Below are positions 1 to 9,995 of a stretch of DNA of 64,000 nucleotides, one piece after another. Every line of letters begins with the position of its first letter. Position 1 is the first letter of the stretch. The position numbers were made by a program, and so were the translations under genes. The notes beneath the pieces were generated by a model. That model saw only the letters and a program-made list of their open reading frames with translations, ran no database searches and was not told where the DNA came from. Where the stretch lies: positions 369,946,271 through 370,010,270 of the forward strand of contig NC_080672.1 in assembly GCF_030247195.1 (NCBI RefSeq), given 5' to 3'. This DNA is from Topomyia yanbarensis. Taxonomy: Eukaryota > Arthropoda > Insecta > Diptera > Culicidae.

Positions 1-2035
1 ACAAAATTTATGAACTGGAAAAATGAATAGTATGCATTGAATGAAAACATTGAAAAAAATAAGTGAAATGAATGATATGATTAAAATGCACGAAATGAAT
101 AAACTGATCAGAGTGAATCCAAATGATGAAACGATTAAAGTAGAATAAATTAACGCAGATGAACAAAATTAATAAAAAGATGCCGAATGAAACAATTAAT
201 TAAAATGCAATGATCATTTGAAGTTAAAGTTAAAAAACATTTTTGAATAAGATAAGAAAATAGATAATCCAGATTGTACGAATTTGAGAACCATTGCATC
301 AGAAAGTTATGAAATGATTTTAAAAATTTTATCTTCCGAGAAAAGGCTAATTAATATACAATGGGATTTCTAGGGCTTCTATCCTTTTTTGTTTTAGTCT
401 TTTCGTTTTCACGCTTCTTTACTTGACGGCGTCGTTTCAAGATTATTTAGTGTTTAAACATTATTGATGGACCTTTATTAGTTATCCGGAACCTGGAACG
501 TTCAATTTGCTTTGGAATTCAAAGTTTACTTTTTGGTCACATATTCCCGAAAAAAAATGTGCAGAATAGAATTTGCTGGTCCTGTAATTTAACGCGCAAT
601 TGAATATAGTAAAGTGAGACAAGGTCACATGACATATTCTTTCGTGACGTTTACAACGATTTGACGAATCTTCATTTGACAAATATGTCATAACTTTATC
701 AAATGAACGCCTACATCAAAACTTATTACAGATTCGGAAAGTAGACAAAATCTCACGAAAGCCCTTTGAACAGAGAGCAAAAGATGGAGAATGCGACTCG
801 TAAAAGAGACAAGTAGATATTTCAAAGTTTTCATTTGAATTAAAATAAATAGTGTGAAGTGTCTAGGCTATGTCGATAGCATAAAAGGCGTGCAATCAGT
901 TGATTATAATGCAGTCTCTTTCCAGTCATTCTTATAGCTTGCATACTGTTTCGTTCGAAATTCTCGCTCAGGAAATATGGATAAATAACCAATACTGTGA
1001 AAAAGAAATGGTTCAAACTGTCAGGATGGCAAAAATGTAGTCCGATCAACTATTTGTCCAATGCATAAACTCTGATTGTAATCCTCGCTAATTTACTTGT
1101 ACAATATGGAAAACCGGAACGAAACGTGTGCTGAATTATCCAATGCCTCACTAATAATTGTGACTTCCATTGAAACTTCAATTGAAGTGTACTCAGTATA
1201 GAGCAGATATGAACGACGATAAGTTAGAAGACACCTTGTACTTGCATCCCCCATTGAGATTGAGGACTTTGGGAGACTTATTTTCCCGGATCTAATTCGT
1301 GGATATTTTTGGGCTTTGATCCGTTATTTTTCATGAAAGTTCATACCAATACAACGTATGTGCATTTTCAATAATATCATCACGAAAAAGGTGTTCTTAG
1401 TTTTCACACTTCCAGTTAAGCCACATATTTTTCTGAGATAGCCAAGATTTTCCTTTATTATAGTGTTTATACAAGATTTGAATAGAACTGAATTAAATTT
1501 GAGTTGATGTAGTTTTCGATGGTCACCTATCTACCCATAGTGCATCGTTTCGAAATACACTCAAGTTTTTTTTTACGCGGTGTTTTTTGCGCGGTATTTT
1601 TTTACGCGGTTTTTTTTTACGCGGATTTTGAAATTTACGCGGTTTTCATTTACGCGGATTTTGAAATTTACGCGGTTTTTGAAATTTACGCGGTTTTCAT
1701 TTACGCGGATTTTGGAATTTACGCGGTATCCATCAATGAGGTTCCCTTTATCGCGGATTCTTAAATTTAAGTGGTCTTCATTTACGCGGATTTTGAAATT
1801 TACGCGGTTTTCATTTACGCGGATTTTGAAATTTACGCGGTTTTCATTTACGCGGATTTTGAAATTTACGCGGTTTTCATCTACGCGGTTTTCATTTACG
1901 CGGCTTCTATCCCCCGCGTAAAAAAACCTGAGTGTACCAATTTCACCTTGAAAATAGTTATAGTTTTCCCATAAGGCAAATGTTTTGCAAATTTTCTCGG
2001 ACTACAAATATTTTATTTGACATGTAGGATGTATT
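1..2035. repeat. Long dispersed repeat, copy 1 (interrupted)
   Basis: This stretch matches 27400-29775 in the same orientation. Shared blocks include the GAATGA-rich start (about 60-180 against 27410-27530), a block around 740-1000 against 27880-28080 (shared words such as TCTATAGCATAAAA-like and TTGTTTCGTT), a block near 1411-1460 against 28357-28400, and the junction CATAGTGCA-CGTTTCGAA at 1538 and 29631. The copies differ by many substitutions and indels, so the duplication is old. No protein is evident. The copy is interrupted by the ACGCGG MITE at 1558-1934. It could be a decayed transposon or an old segmental duplication. The left boundary lies outside the window. Confidence 0.6.
1558..1934. 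mobile_element. ACGCGG-repeat MITE, copy 1 (TA target duplication)
   Basis: The ends are inverted: CACTCAAGTTTTT followed by ACGCGG at the left, and CCGCGTAAAAAAACCTGAGTG at the right, flanked by TA on both sides (1556-1557 and 1935-1936). The interior is a roughly 33-bp tandem unit made of two half-units, TTTACGCGGATTTTGAAA and TTTACGCGGTTTTCA. Because 33 is a multiple of three, several + strand frames stay open with repetitive peptides; these are not genes. Two more copies lie at 26192-26310 and 62868-63063. TA duplication and short TIRs suggest mobilisation by a Tc1/mariner-type transposase (inference). Confidence 0.75.
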
Positions 2036-2259
2036 ATTAAACTTGTTTCCGCGAGTCTCTTGTACACTAAAATGCAAAGAAAATAATAGGGTAACAGACA
2101 AAAAAATTATTTTGTTTTCTCAAACCTTCACAATTACATCGCACACATGAAATTAGCTTGATTATTAATAAAGATTAGCAGAGAATCTTATCACACAACT
2201 TAGAAATGGATAGAGAAATAGCAAGATAGATGTGAGTCGTGACAGTTTCCACCAACATG

Positions 2260-2311
<52 letters not shown>

Positions 2312-2627
2312 AAGAGAGAGTGAGATAGAGATGGGGAGGGCATGTGAGAAATAGCAAATGATGGCTCATGCCGAGCCCTTATTTTTATAGGTATATTATG
2401 CGATATATTGATTCCTTACATCCTTATTATAAATAATGCAAGAAGTAATTTTTGCGCCATAACCAATATAATCTAAATTTTGCAAAGAGCTAAATTTTTG
2501 CTAGAGCTTTGGGATTCAAAAATACTGTTTCTTTCGGTGATGCCACGAGTATAATTGTATGAGAAGCCTTTTATCTCACTACTAGGTGAATTACTTGATG
2601 ATCTGTATAGTTATATACCACCCAATA
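2036..2627. other. No gene seen; contains a GA microsatellite
   Basis: Apart from the GA tract at 2265-2329, I see no coding or repeat structure here. Confidence 0.5.
2265..2329 (+). repeat. (GA)n microsatellite
   Basis: An almost pure run of GA dinucleotides with a few interruptions (GGGAGAGAAAG) towards its right end. Confidence 0.9.
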
Positions 2628-2830
2628 CAGTAATGTTTCGATTATATCACTATGCGTTTATATCAATACTCGTTTATATCACCCTCGAATATATCACGGT
2701 TTTATCTCGATTATATCACGCTTTTTGAAATACAGATAAGGCACACTACATTTTGATCCAATTAAGCCACATGTTGTGTCCTGGCACTTTTAGGGTTTTT
2801 TTTTATAATTGATTTGCTTATTTGCATATA

Positions 2831-3687
2831 GGGTAATGAGCCTATTACTAGGTTTCGGACTATTTCGTTAAGGGTTTATATATGATGAGGTCGGTCAAAA
2901 AGTCGAACTTTTTTATTCTTTTATCTTAAAGTATAGATTCTTAAGAAAGTATCTGAACTTTTTATAGAGGTATAAGTAGTAGAAGCAGTTATAGCGCTGT
3001 TTATCTTGTTCCTTTAAGTGAAGACAGGGCGTGGCGCGAAACTTCAAACGTGAATAATCTCGAAATCATGTTTACCAAGACGTTGTTCCAATGACTAGGA
3101 TTGCCGAAATATTCTTCGACCGATTTCAATTTTAGTTTTAAATTCTTCGTAACTTATTTGCCGTGTCCTTAAGCGACCGTCTGGAGGGACCGTTTGGTGT
3201 AGCAGGTAAACAAATCGACTTCTTTTTTAAATTGTTAGTTATCCGCAAGAAAATCTAACAAAATAATGAGAAAAACAAATTACGCAAGATATGGTAGGTA
3301 TGCCTAGATATGCATTTTCTCTTGAATCGATGTGTATACTTTTCTTTTGAAAGGACAACATCAACAATTGGTGATGGGACTATTTCTATGGATGTTGAAA
3401 CAACGAGAACTGAATCGTAATCTCTTCAAATACACTGATTTTAATAGTCAAAATATTTGTCCAATACTTTAATGTGGCAGATTCCTTTAAGTTTAGTTTT
3501 GGGTGGTTCAACTATTTTAAGAAACGATATATGCTACGTAAGGTGAAGCTGTGGGGGGGGGGGGATAAATTATCCACTGATGCCATACCGTTTTACCCAA
3601 TGCGTTGAACAAAGATGGCAGACGCTGCCATCGGCTTCAAATGGGTAGTGTGATTATAGAAACATGACAAAAATAGGCCCATTACCC
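2831..3687. mobile_element. Nested TA-flanked element with GGGTAATG termini
   Basis: The left end GGGTAATGAGCCTATT and the right end AATAGGCCCATTACCC are inverted repeats with one mismatch, flanked by TA (2829-2830 and 3688-3689). It lies inside the larger TIR element at 2628-3855. Part of its interior (2868-3060) is homologous to one end of the TTAA-flanked element at 4625-5321. No ORF of note. An element with similar termini may lie at 26070-26536. Confidence 0.6.
2868..3060 (+). repeat. Decayed end of a TTAA-type element
   Basis: Starting with TTAAGGG at 2868, this matches the reverse complement of 5140-5325 (shared words GATGAGGTCGG/GTTGAGGTCGG, TTTTTATAGAG, TTCTTAAGAA/TTCTCAAGAA). The other end is not visible. 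Confidence 0.5.
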
Positions 3688-3855
3688 TACTATGATTTAT
3701 TCTTTTGACTAACTTGACCTTATCATTACTTTTTGTTTATAGAAATACATGGATTAATGCTTGAATGTAATTTTTTGGTTTGTTTTGAATATATCACGCT
3801 TCAAATATATCACGCTAAAATACAGACCGACCGTGATATAATCGAAACATTACTG

Positions 3856-4227
3856 TATTTACTTCACGATTGAACGTAACGCCTAATCCAAGGGATAAAT
3901 ACATGAACTCTAGAAAAAAAAATCACTATGAACGCATTATTGTGTTTTTGAAGTGAACTTACATATTGCTTTTTGAGAAATAGTTCAATTATTATATAGG
4001 CAATTCACAAAATGTTTTCAAAATCGAATTCCTTGAATCACGTAGATGTGTTTTCATACCTCGATATTCAAAATCGGTTTAGTTTTGCCCCTAAAACACC
4101 AGTAAAGCAATACTCTATATGAAACGGTCTCTTTTTTAATTAGTAAAAATTGGTAAGAGAGGAATAGAAATACAAAATGTTTAATATTTAATAATTTAAT
4201 GTCGCTCGTGAACGGATTTTGACAATA
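3856..4227. other. No gene seen
   Basis: AT-rich spacer between two TIR elements; nothing recognisable. Confidence 0.5.
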
Positions 4228-4624
4228 CAGTTAACTCTCTCTATGTCGATATCGAAGGGACCATCGACATAGTGAGAGATCGACATATAGAACACAATGA
4301 TTTTCTTTGAGACAACTTTTCCTTCAGGACATCATAATGCATACCGGGAAATGAAGATATATGCACGTATTGGGGGAGTAGGGTAGTAGATGACGAGGTA
4401 AAGTGCACGCGCAGTGCAAAACATCAGGTTTGCTGCTTGAGAAGGTATTCCTTATTTGCGGTTTATCATTCTGATCCACACGTAATTGAAATTGATTGAA
4501 CCACGAAAGTATGATTTCCGTGCTACAGATGGTTGCATTTTAAATATTTTTATAGCACGTTAATGTCAAAATTTTGAACCCAAAAATGCATAGTTTATAG
4601 AAAACCTCGATATGTGCAGATTAA

Positions 4625-5321
4625 GGGGTTATATATGTTGAGATGCGGGAAAAAAGGGAAAAGTTTGAATTTTTATAAATGTATGTAGCGATATTTTTAT
4701 GAAATACTTGTTATACATTTAGCGTAGTACAATGTCCAATTTGGAAAATCCACTTGAAAACATAAAACATATTAATAATTGTCGAAGATATAGCAATTTC
4801 CGCAAAACTCGTTTTTTTTTCAAAGAGGTTTGCCGTGACTACAATTCCAGTCTAACAGCTCAACTGAAACCAACCAACTAAAAAAAATCATTAGTATATA
4901 TACCTGTGGTGTCCTTGAACGATTGATTAAAAAAATATTTCTTTTGGAAACAGGGACAATTTTTCCTAAAAAATCACCTGAACAAAACTATTAAAAAAAA
5001 AATTTGACGAGAAAATGGAATCGTTCAAGGACACGGCAGTTAAACTACGAACAGGCAAAAAAAGATTTTGAGTTCGGTTGAAAACTTTTTCGGCAATCGT
5101 ATTAACCTCAAACACGTTTTTGGGAAACATGATTTCCAGAAAACACGTTAAAAGTTTCAAGTATAGGCCACACCTCTATAAGGGAATAAGATGAAAAACA
5201 CCATAACTTGCGTTTTCTACTTCGATCTCTATAAAAATTTGAGATAACATTCTTGAGAACCCGATCTTTACAAAGAATAAACAAAATTGATTTTTTGGCC
5301 GACCTCAACATATGTAACCCC
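4625..5321. mobile_element. TTAA-flanked TIR element nested in 4228-7409
   Basis: The left end GGGGTTATATATGTTGAG and the right end CTCAACATATGTAACCCC are inverted repeats, each bordered by TTAA (4621-4624 and 5322-5325). TTAA target choice is typical of piggyBac-type transposases, but the GGGG start is not the usual CCC start of that superfamily, so placement is open. Short minus-strand ORFs inside (up to 110 codons at 5108-5440) resemble nothing I know. A decayed relative lies at 2868-3060. Confidence 0.65.
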
Positions 5322-5841
5322 TTAAGATGAATTCGTTTTACATAGTCTCGTAGGAAAACGTATTGAATATCCACTTTACCCAAAATCATATCTTTACTGC
5401 CCCTACATGCAGAATGTTGATATAGAGCCCTGATCGCCAATTTTCATTTCATTATGTATATGCTTTGTGATGTCCTGAGAGAAAAAAACACACATCGACA
5501 TAGAGAGAGAATAATGCAGGCTAATATAATGCTAGGTACATTGAGATAGGGAGATAACGAGATTAGGGTTCGTCGCGGTTGCGGTAATTACCGCAACCGC
5601 GCGGTATTTACCGCACCCGCACCGCAAAAACTGCGGTGCGGTGAGACACTTTTTCCCGCGGATGCGGTGCGGGAAATGAGCATTTACCGCGCGGTATTAC
5701 CGCAACCGCGCTTCAAAAAATAATTGATAATGTATGCAGTCTGCATTAAAAAGTGAATTAAAACTATGACTTCTACCATTTGAGAAGGACGCAACTAGAT
5801 TTATTTTCTGAACGAATGCTTAGCAATCTCATTATAAGGAA

Positions 5842-5843
<2 letters not shown>

Positions 5844-5897
<54 letters not shown>
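5844..5897 (+). repeat. (CT)n microsatellite
   Basis: Pure CT dinucleotide run inside the hAT-like element. Confidence 0.95.
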
Positions 5898-5899
<2 letters not shown>

Positions 5900-6568
5900 A
5901 ACGTTCGATTTTTATTAATTACCCTACAATAGAGAAACATGATAAACATTTAATTGCTCTAATTTCCATAGACTTGACAATGATTTGAAAAGAAATTCGA
6001 ATATAATCTGTATTCGACCTATCGCTACTTGATTTTTTACATTTTGGTCATTCAAATATGATAAAACATACTGTTACTAAGAAATAAAATCTATAAGCTG
6101 TGTCCAATATAATTTGGCACCATTATTTTTACGACATATTTTGAAAACTATTTGTTTTATACTTCAAAGAAAAAATTTACAAACGAACCTTTTCAAATAC
6201 ATAAAACGCAAAATCCAATCATTGAAAAAACAATTGCATTTTTCTGTCAAATCCAATTACAAAATGCATCATTTCTCCTGATTCCTCTTGGTAATCGTGG
6301 AATTATGAATCCTTTTCAATGGCATTTTCTCGACAGTGAATTTTGATTAATTTGGAGAACTTAGAAATGAACTAATGATACTACGACTTAAAAACAATCC
6401 AAAGAATGTAATTATCATCATCAAACCAAACGAATTTGGAGGATTTTTTTTTTCGCGTGCGTCCATCGTTCGTCCAACTGGGAATATTTTCTACCAAATT
6501 AACGAATAATTTTTTTCAGTTAGGAGTATTTTGTAACTTTTTGAAAGTAAAGCTTTCGAAGTTAGTGT

Positions 6569-6800
6569 AGGGCATTGCGATTTTTGTTGTGTTTCTCAAA
6601 GTCTGCCTCAAGGTCTGCTGACAAATGTCAAAGTTATCCCAGATGCCAAATTTTGCATGGTTTGGACAGTTTTTGCCTTAATTGAAAATTTATCTCGAAA
6701 CTTTAACGAGGGGGTTAGGTATTTTTACATAGAATCTGTATGCAAAGTTTAAAAGAAATCGGTTAAGTAGTTTTTGAATGGAAGGTAACACCGCAAATCA
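6569..6800 (+). repeat. Fragment of the TAGGGCATTGC hAT-like family
   Basis: Begins TAGGGCATTGCGATTTTTGT and continues with GACAAATGTCAAAGT and CAGATGCCAAATTT, the same order of words as in the terminal part of the element at 49501-50830. The right end is not recognisable. It is nested in the hAT-like element at 5564-7290. Confidence 0.55.
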
Positions 6801-7499
6801 TATTTTTCCAGATACGTTCTACAAAAAGCTTCGTCATCGAGTCGTTTGTCGATATTTTTGCATGGAAAAATTACAGCATGTTATTGAAATGATACACTAT
6901 AATGTACAAAAGTTTTGATCAGTTCGCTTCACGCAAAGTTTCAAAAAAATCGAGAAAAAGTGTTTTTTTCACGCCAAAACCCTTACCACTCTTAATAAAA
7001 CTTGCAAAGTTGAATATTTTCATAAATGTTACATTCTGAGGAGTCCGTCAAAGGTAATTTTCGTGTAAATAAGAATAACATTTTACTATATATGGCTACA
7101 CAAAACAAATGATTAATTTTTCAACACAATTTTTATAATGCATAATTTTTACCGCATTTACCGCATTACCGCGCGGTGCGGTGCGGTAAATGCAATGCGG
7201 TTGCGGTAAGCGGTGCGGTTTTATTATTTTTTTGCGGTTGCGGTGCGGACTATCCATTTACCGCCCACATCCGCACCGCGACGAACCCTAATCGAGATAG
7301 AGAAAATATCGACATAGAGGAGTTTTTATACGTGCGATCTGACCTACGAAATAATCGAGATAGAGAAAAATATCGATATAGAGAATATCGACATAGAGAG
7401 AGTTAACTGTATATAGCTTGATAGAGAGGTATTTTACAAGGTTTCTAATTATGCGCAGGTTGTGGGACAATGTTGCTTTGTTTTAAAGTTATTTACTAA

Positions 7500-7815
7500 A
7501 AACCTGCAATATTTTGACAAAATGACTTATATCTCAGAAAGTAAACAACATATCGAAAAACAATAATAGTGTCAAATGGGCACGTTAGGCCTTTCATTTG
7601 AAACTAGTTTCATTAAGATCGGTTCAGCCATTGCTTGGATAATTACATGACATTTTGTACATACATACACACACATACAGACATTGTCTCAATTTGTCGA
7701 GCTGACTCGATTGGTATATGAAACTCGGCCCTCCGGGCCTCGGAAAGAGTTTTCAAAGTTTGAGCGAATCCTATGCATTTCTTTTGTAAGAAATGTAGTA
7801 AAACGTATACCATTT
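7500..7815 (-). repeat. Repeat distantly related to the composite GGCCC family
   Basis: Contains the core CTGACTCGATTGGTATATGA followed by ACTCGGCCCTCCGGGCC (7701-7740), a short ACATACACAC tract, and TTTCATTTGAAACTAG before it, in the order found in the minus-oriented composite repeats. The outer sequence (from 7745 on) does not match those copies, so this is a different family sharing the core. Short ORFs through it reflect shared DNA and are not evidence of a gene. Confidence 0.55.
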
Positions 7816-7923
7816 TTGCTCGCAGTGAATTGTTATTCCACTCTTGCTCTCAGCCTCTCATTTGAAAATATCCTATATTCTAGTATGCACGCGTTATACT
7901 CCTATAGGGCTAAATGTCTTTAA

Positions 7924-9587
7924 TTACTGTATAGTATTTTAAACCGTGGTCTTCAACCTTAGTTGTTTCATCATTTTTTCAATTTCAAATCCAGGACCAC
8001 GTGCCACAAACAAACAAAATCAGCAGACCAATAATTGAGTGTTAATTCGTTTCGGAAATGAACGTTGTCTGACTGTCTAACCAAGTAACTGGGCGACTAA
8101 CAAAGTAAGTGAAGTTGGGTACCCCCGTATCCATCATCTTTTGTGGTCACGCGCTACCGCCTTCACATCCGTTCGTTGTACTGACCTGACCAGTTCCTCG
8201 TTAATTTAGATTGTAAACTGAGCAAGAGGCGGAAAATCCGTTGAAATTCGAGGTTTTGTTCGTTGCTTGTTTGAAAATGTGACCGTTCACTTCCGTGGTA
8301 AATCGCGTAACTAATCTAAGAGCGAAAGAAGATTTTTGTTCGCTTGTCGAGTGTTATGTGAGTCACAAAAACTGATGACATATTACAATAAATTCCAGCT
8401 AGAGGTCGATTCCTTTCTGCATTCATTGTCATAGCATTTGTAATCATTATCATGATTTCGTTTATAGTTCCGAACCGAATCAAGCATGTCATTTTATATT
8501 TATAGTTGTATCTATCTCACTGTCCCGTACATCAGACAGTGCTTCTGTACACTGCTTCACAGTAGGTCATTGGAAGAAAATTATTTACACTTTAATGTAG
8601 CTTCCCATTCATCATTCCTTGGCGAACCGGATCACTTCAGAGGTGCATTTAATCTATTTATTCAATTAAAGAATCAAGACAAGTGCGTGTGGTCAACTGA
8701 TGGCATTCGCCCGTTCTCCCTGCTGGTACCCGGACTGGAACGACCGCAGCGCAGTCAGTGTCAGTGTCAAGCGGAATGATGGATTCCTTCTCACATCACG
8801 GAAGGCATTCGGTGCGGTGGCAGCAGCAGCAGCAGATTGAGCTAATTTAATAAATGCGTCGTCGTAATGATTCCACTTTTCGGCTGACGACGCTGCTGCT
8901 GCTGCTGCTGGTAGTACTTGACACACGAACGAGTACCCGCCTCATCTATAATTTACCACACTTGCTCGGATTTGGCGCATGATGTCCACATCCGTTTCAA
9001 TTTGAATGATTGACTGGTGGTGGTGGTGATGGTGTACTGCACTTATTCTATGAGTTTCAATTCGAAAATGTGCCCTATCAACAAACGTTCGCTTCAACTA
9101 GAAGTGATGGTTCCGAACCTCGCTCTGTTAGCCAAACGAACGACTCAACGGGACAAATTAAATCACACGAAAAAATCGCACCGAACTGAAATGTCGTGAC
9201 CTCGAACTTTTTTTTTTCTACCACCAGCCATCGAGGAGAAGCTCAGCGAAAATCCGTCAAGCGTGATGTGATTTATTGGATTGTCGATGGTATCTTCATG
9301 CTCGTTTAGTCAAAAAGTATCAACCGTTCGTGTCTTAGTCGAAACGCAAGTCGAGGCAGACAGTAGCCGCCCCGGACGATGTAATAAATTGTGATGAATT
9401 CGTTAACCATCGGGTTGTGCTTCTATCGAAACTATCCTTCCGCTTCGAGGAGAGAAAAAAACGCTAGCTTTGGGGCGTAAAAAATGTTACGGAATCGTGG
9501 TCGAATTGATACATTTAAATCGTGATAGATTTTCGGTATATTTGTTTTGAGTCGAATAATAATGAGTTGAGAGATCTATTATCAAAT
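7924..9587. other. Apparently single-copy DNA, no gene established
   Basis: No TIRs or LINE remnants are seen. Base composition is less AT-rich than around it, and the stretch holds short CAG and CTG runs at 8821-8910. The longest ORFs (97 codons at 8486-8779, 77 codons on the minus strand at 8693-8926, Ala-rich because of the triplet runs) have no recognisable domain. It might be regulatory or untranslated sequence of a neighbouring gene, but nothing here proves it. Confidence 0.4.
8821..8910 (+). repeat. CAG run facing a CTG run
   Basis: Five CAG triplets at 8821-8835 are followed after about 56 nt by six CTG triplets (8892-8910), so the two can pair in one strand as a hairpin stem. The flanks also contain GACGACG and GTCGTCG in opposite sense. 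Confidence 0.7.
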
Positions 9588-9827
9588 GGTCGGTGTTAAG
9601 TCAGGCCGAACTAAGTCGCAAAACATAAAAAAACGAGATAATGATAGCACTGGATAAAGATTTTTTCAGCTACATTCTACTTTCGCCAGATTTGAAATAT
9701 GTCACAATAACCAAGAGTTATGGCAAAAATAAATTTATTATTATAACATAAAGGATGCAGCGATTTAAACTCGTTTTTCTCGAAACCAATACATTGTCAG
9801 TTAGTCCGGTCTGACTTAACATCGACC
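9588..9827. mobile_element. Short MITE with GGTCGGTGTTAAGTCAG termini
   Basis: The ends pair over 27 bp with three mismatches (GGTCGGTGTTAAGTCAGGCC at the left against the complement of GACTTAACATCGACC at the right). Both sides are followed by AAAT (9584-9587 and 9828-9831), possibly a target duplication. 240 bp, no coding capacity. Confidence 0.65.
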
Positions 9828-9830
9828 AAA

Positions 9831-9863
9831 TTTATTTATTAATTTATTTATTTATTTATTAAT

Positions 9864-9950
<87 letters not shown>

Positions 9951-9955
9951 TTCAT

Positions 9956-9994
<39 letters not shown>

Positions 9995-9995
9995 T
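9831..9995 (+). repeat. (TTTA)n microsatellite
   Basis: About 165 bp of TTTA tetranucleotides with a few variants, beginning at the right edge of the MITE. Confidence 0.95.

Larger units (their letters stand above)
2628..3855. mobile_element. pogo/Tc1-like TIR element (non-autonomous)
   Basis: The two ends are perfect inverted repeats of 23 bp that begin CAGTAATGTTTCGATTATAT; the element is flanked by TA on both sides (2626-2627 and 3856-3857). Subterminal copies of the word ATATCAC recur inside both ends (about 2645-2720 and 3790-3835), which may be transposase-binding sites. No transposase ORF is visible in its 1228 bp. TA duplication with a CAGT start fits pogo-type or other Tc1/mariner elements; the family assignment is inference. 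A second TIR element (2831-3687) is nested within. Confidence 0.8.
5564..7290. mobile_element. hAT-like non-autonomous element with GCGGT subterminal repeats
   Basis: Termini TAGGGTTCGTCGCGGT are inverted (16 bp perfect), flanked by an 8-bp duplication with one mismatch (AACGAGAT at 5556-5563, ATCGAGAT at 7291-7298). A TAGGG start with an 8-bp duplication is the hAT signature. Both subterminal regions (5570-5712 and 7150-7280) are dense with GCGGT/ACCGC words in both orientations, often forming palindromes; in known hAT elements such words bind the transposase. No transposase is present. It sits inside the pogo-like element and holds a CT tract and a fragment of another hAT-like family. Confidence 0.8.
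4228..7409. mobile_element. pogo/Tc1-like TIR element carrying two nested elements
   Basis: Perfect 25-bp terminal inverted repeats beginning CAGTTAACTCTCTCTATGTC, with TA target duplications at 4226-4227 and 7410-7411. Subterminal copies of ATCGACATAGAGAGAG-like words recur near 4262, 5484, 7308 and 7386. The inside is filled by a TTAA-flanked element (4625-5321) and a hAT-like element (5564-7290). The words CAGGACATCATAATG (about 4326) and the inverse near 5450 show that the original element was itself partly palindromic. No transposase remains, so it was presumably moved in trans. Confidence 0.8.

Noticed and set aside
1519..1974. Three overlapping + strand ORFs with repeated RILKFTRFSFT-type peptides
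   Set aside because: They arise because a 33-bp tandem unit keeps several frames open; the underlying DNA is a MITE.
5108..5440. 110-codon minus-strand ORF in the TTAA element
   Set aside because: No resemblance to a transposase or other domain; likely chance frame.
8693..8926. 77-codon Ala-rich ORF on the minus strand
   Set aside because: The alanine runs come from the CAG/CTG triplets; no domain, no supporting signals.
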